From positions 1 to 64,000 of the forward strand of contig NZ_VDBO01000018.1 of NCBI RefSeq assembly GCF_005930355.1: DNA of 64,000 nucleotides, written 5' to 3'. The notes beneath the pieces were generated by a model. The model saw only the letters and a program-made list of their open reading frames with translations, was not told the origin of the DNA and did not search any database. This stretch comes from Paenibacillus sinopodophylli (GTDB taxonomy: Bacteria > Bacillota > Bacilli > Paenibacillales > Paenibacillaceae). A program made the position numbers and the translations under genes. Of this stretch, positions 62,982 to 64,000 are shown in pieces (the stretch's first letter is position 1; each line of letters starts with the position of its first letter).

Positions 62982-64000
62982 ATGATGGCATACATGATTC
63001 CTGAGGTTATTCGGACGAGCGCGACAGCGGGAGAGCGTTTGGTGTTTCGCACACTGAAGACGTATTTGGCTGAAGATTACGTGGTCTACTATGAACCGGA
63101 AATCGCGGGGGATCGGCCTGACTTTGTCATTATCGGTCCGGATCTGGGGCTATTGGTGCTCGACGTGAAGGATTATACGCGGTCATCTTTGTTTCAGATC
63201 GGTGTTGATGAATGGCAGATTCACTCTTCTGCAGGACGGATGGAAGTAGTAGACAATCCCTATAAGCTGGCGAGGGACAAGTCCCGGCACATCGCGAGGC
63301 AGTTAAAAGATGATCCACAGCTGGCTGTGCAGAGGGAAGGACAAGCAGGTATGTTGAAGTTTGCTTGTGGTCATGGAACTGTATTTACGCGAATGGAGCT
63401 GGAGGATTTCGAGCGGTTAAGCCTCTGCGATGTCATTTCCCCGTCGTTCGTGTTATGCCGTGATGAGATCGATGCCGATAGGGAAGGCTTCTCAGCCGAT
63501 CTGCTCATTGAGAAAATACATGGTATGTTTACGGATTGGAGTCGCAAAAGGGTTATGCTCACGCTTACGGATATGCAGTCCATCCGCAGCCATCTGCACC
63601 CTGAGGTGCGGCTGAGCACCGAATACCGCCCGCTCGGTGATGAGCAGGATCAGCTTCTGCTTTCACTCCACCAGATAGAAGCGATGAATGTGCAGCAGGA
63701 GCTTGCGGCGATGCTGCTTTCTGTAGACGGGAGTGCAGCAGCAGGCATTGGCAGCCAATCGCTGATGCTTGTTAACCGAGCCAAGATTATGGCCAAGCTT
63801 CATCCAGAATGGAAAATTCTCATTCTCAGCCGCAGCCATACGATATCTGGTAGCCTAGTGAAAATGGTTGATGAGCTGATGAAAGAGCCTGAGGATTTGT
63901 TCGATTGGGTTATGCTGGAGGAACAGAAGGGTGATATGAAGCGAAAGCATAACGTGGAGGTTTACTATTTTCATGAGTGGCTTAGCAAGGCACTGAATAT
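62982..64000 (+). CDS. NERD-domain / UvrD-like protein (cut by right edge)
   Basis: 339 residues visible, frame open to the end. GAGGTGACAA precedes the double ATG. Residues about 10-125 form a NERD nuclease-related domain with the site GDRPDFVIIGPDLGLLVLDVKDY (D..D-K). From about 225 the sequence follows UvrD-type helicases (LGDEQDQLLLSL.., SLMLVNRAKIMAKLHPEWKILILS), but the P-loop reads SAAAGIGSQSLMLV where relatives have AGSGKT, so the Walker A Lys is absent. Either the ATPase is dead or the family uses it only structurally. The helicase remainder lies outside the window. The pairing of NERD with UvrD is known from stress and defence genes. Confidence 0.85.
   Translation, partial: MMAYMIPEVIRTSATAGERLVFRTLKTYLAEDYVVYYEPEIAGDRPDFVIIGPDLGLLVLDVKDYTRSSLFQIGVDEWQIHSSAGRMEVVDNPYKLARDKSRHIARQLKDDPQLAVQREGQAGMLKFACGHGTVFTRMELEDFERLSLCDVISPSFVLCRDEIDADREGFSADLLIEKIHGMFTDWSRKRVMLTLTDMQSIRSHLHPEVRLSTEYRPLGDEQDQLLLSLHQIEAMNVQQELAAMLLSVDGSAAAGIGSQSLMLVNRAKIMAKLHPEWKILILSRSHTISGSLVKMVDELMKEPEDLFDWVMLEEQKGDMKRKHNVEVYYFHEWLSKALN

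Noticed and set aside
1-64000. rRNA, tRNA, transposase, integrase or prophage genes
   Set aside because: Looked for and not seen; only gene remnants and palindromes hint at past rearrangements.

Overview
The window looks like a chromosomal segment of a Paenibacillus-type Gram-positive (Firmicutes, Paenibacillaceae). The evidence is three large secreted proteins ending in triple S-layer homology (SLH) domains, sensor kinases with a 7TMR-DISM front end, a response regulator with a BTAD (SARP-like) output, strong AGGAGG ribosome sites with frequent TTG starts, 7-1-7 Fur boxes of Bacillus type, and many AraC/WYL/TetR regulators. No rRNA, tRNA, transposase or prophage was seen.

Layout. 1-28.4 kb: envelope and signalling. 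The tail of one SLH protein is followed by a degenerate gene, a dual-kinase hybrid sensor with its BTAD regulator, a 1889-residue SLH protein built on 14 propeller repeats, a remnant of a TrmA/RumA-type RNA methyltransferase, a second 7TMR kinase/OmpR regulator pair (minus strand), and a 1451-residue pseudokinase/ATPase/TPR/GAF/LuxR regulator immediately before a 1566-residue GLUG-repeat SLH protein. Twice a sensor or regulator directly precedes a giant SLH repeat protein. 28.5-35.3 kb: small metabolic and regulatory genes (alpha/beta hydrolase with divergent TetR, WYL regulator with a DJ-1/PfpI protein, LRR protein, GNAT). 35.5-35.75 kb: an orphan CRISPR leader with one type I-C-like repeat and no cas genes.

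36-43 kb: a YgjP-like metallopeptidase, a frataxin-like DUF1801 iron protein, an AraC regulator, a Fur box and a siderophore-binding lipoprotein, two GNATs, a DEAD-box helicase, and a glycerophosphodiester phosphodiesterase. 43.4-48.2 kb: a long palindromic intergenic element, a frameshifted small gene, an AraC regulator divergent from a GH2 glycosidase, and azlCD. 48.3-52.5 kb: a second iron-uptake locus in which an AraC regulator and a substrate-binding lipoprotein are one open reading frame, with a near-perfect Fur box and a complete lipoprotein signal peptide inside it, followed by two FecCD permeases and no ATPase.

52.9-64 kb: LemA/HtpX, a MazG-like pyrophosphohydrolase overlapping a PLD-nuclease/SF2 helicase, an AT-rich Eco47II-like restriction-modification pair with an HTH-bearing methyltransferase (a likely acquired defence segment), a polysaccharide deacetylase overlapping a methyltransferase, and, cut by the right edge, a NERD/UvrD-like protein whose Walker A lysine is missing.

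The observations most worth following are the AraC-lipoprotein fusion with its embedded Fur operator (its split counterpart lies 10 kb upstream), the solitary CRISPR leader-repeat, and the MazG-helicase/R-M cluster. All family calls were made by eye; none was checked by a database search.
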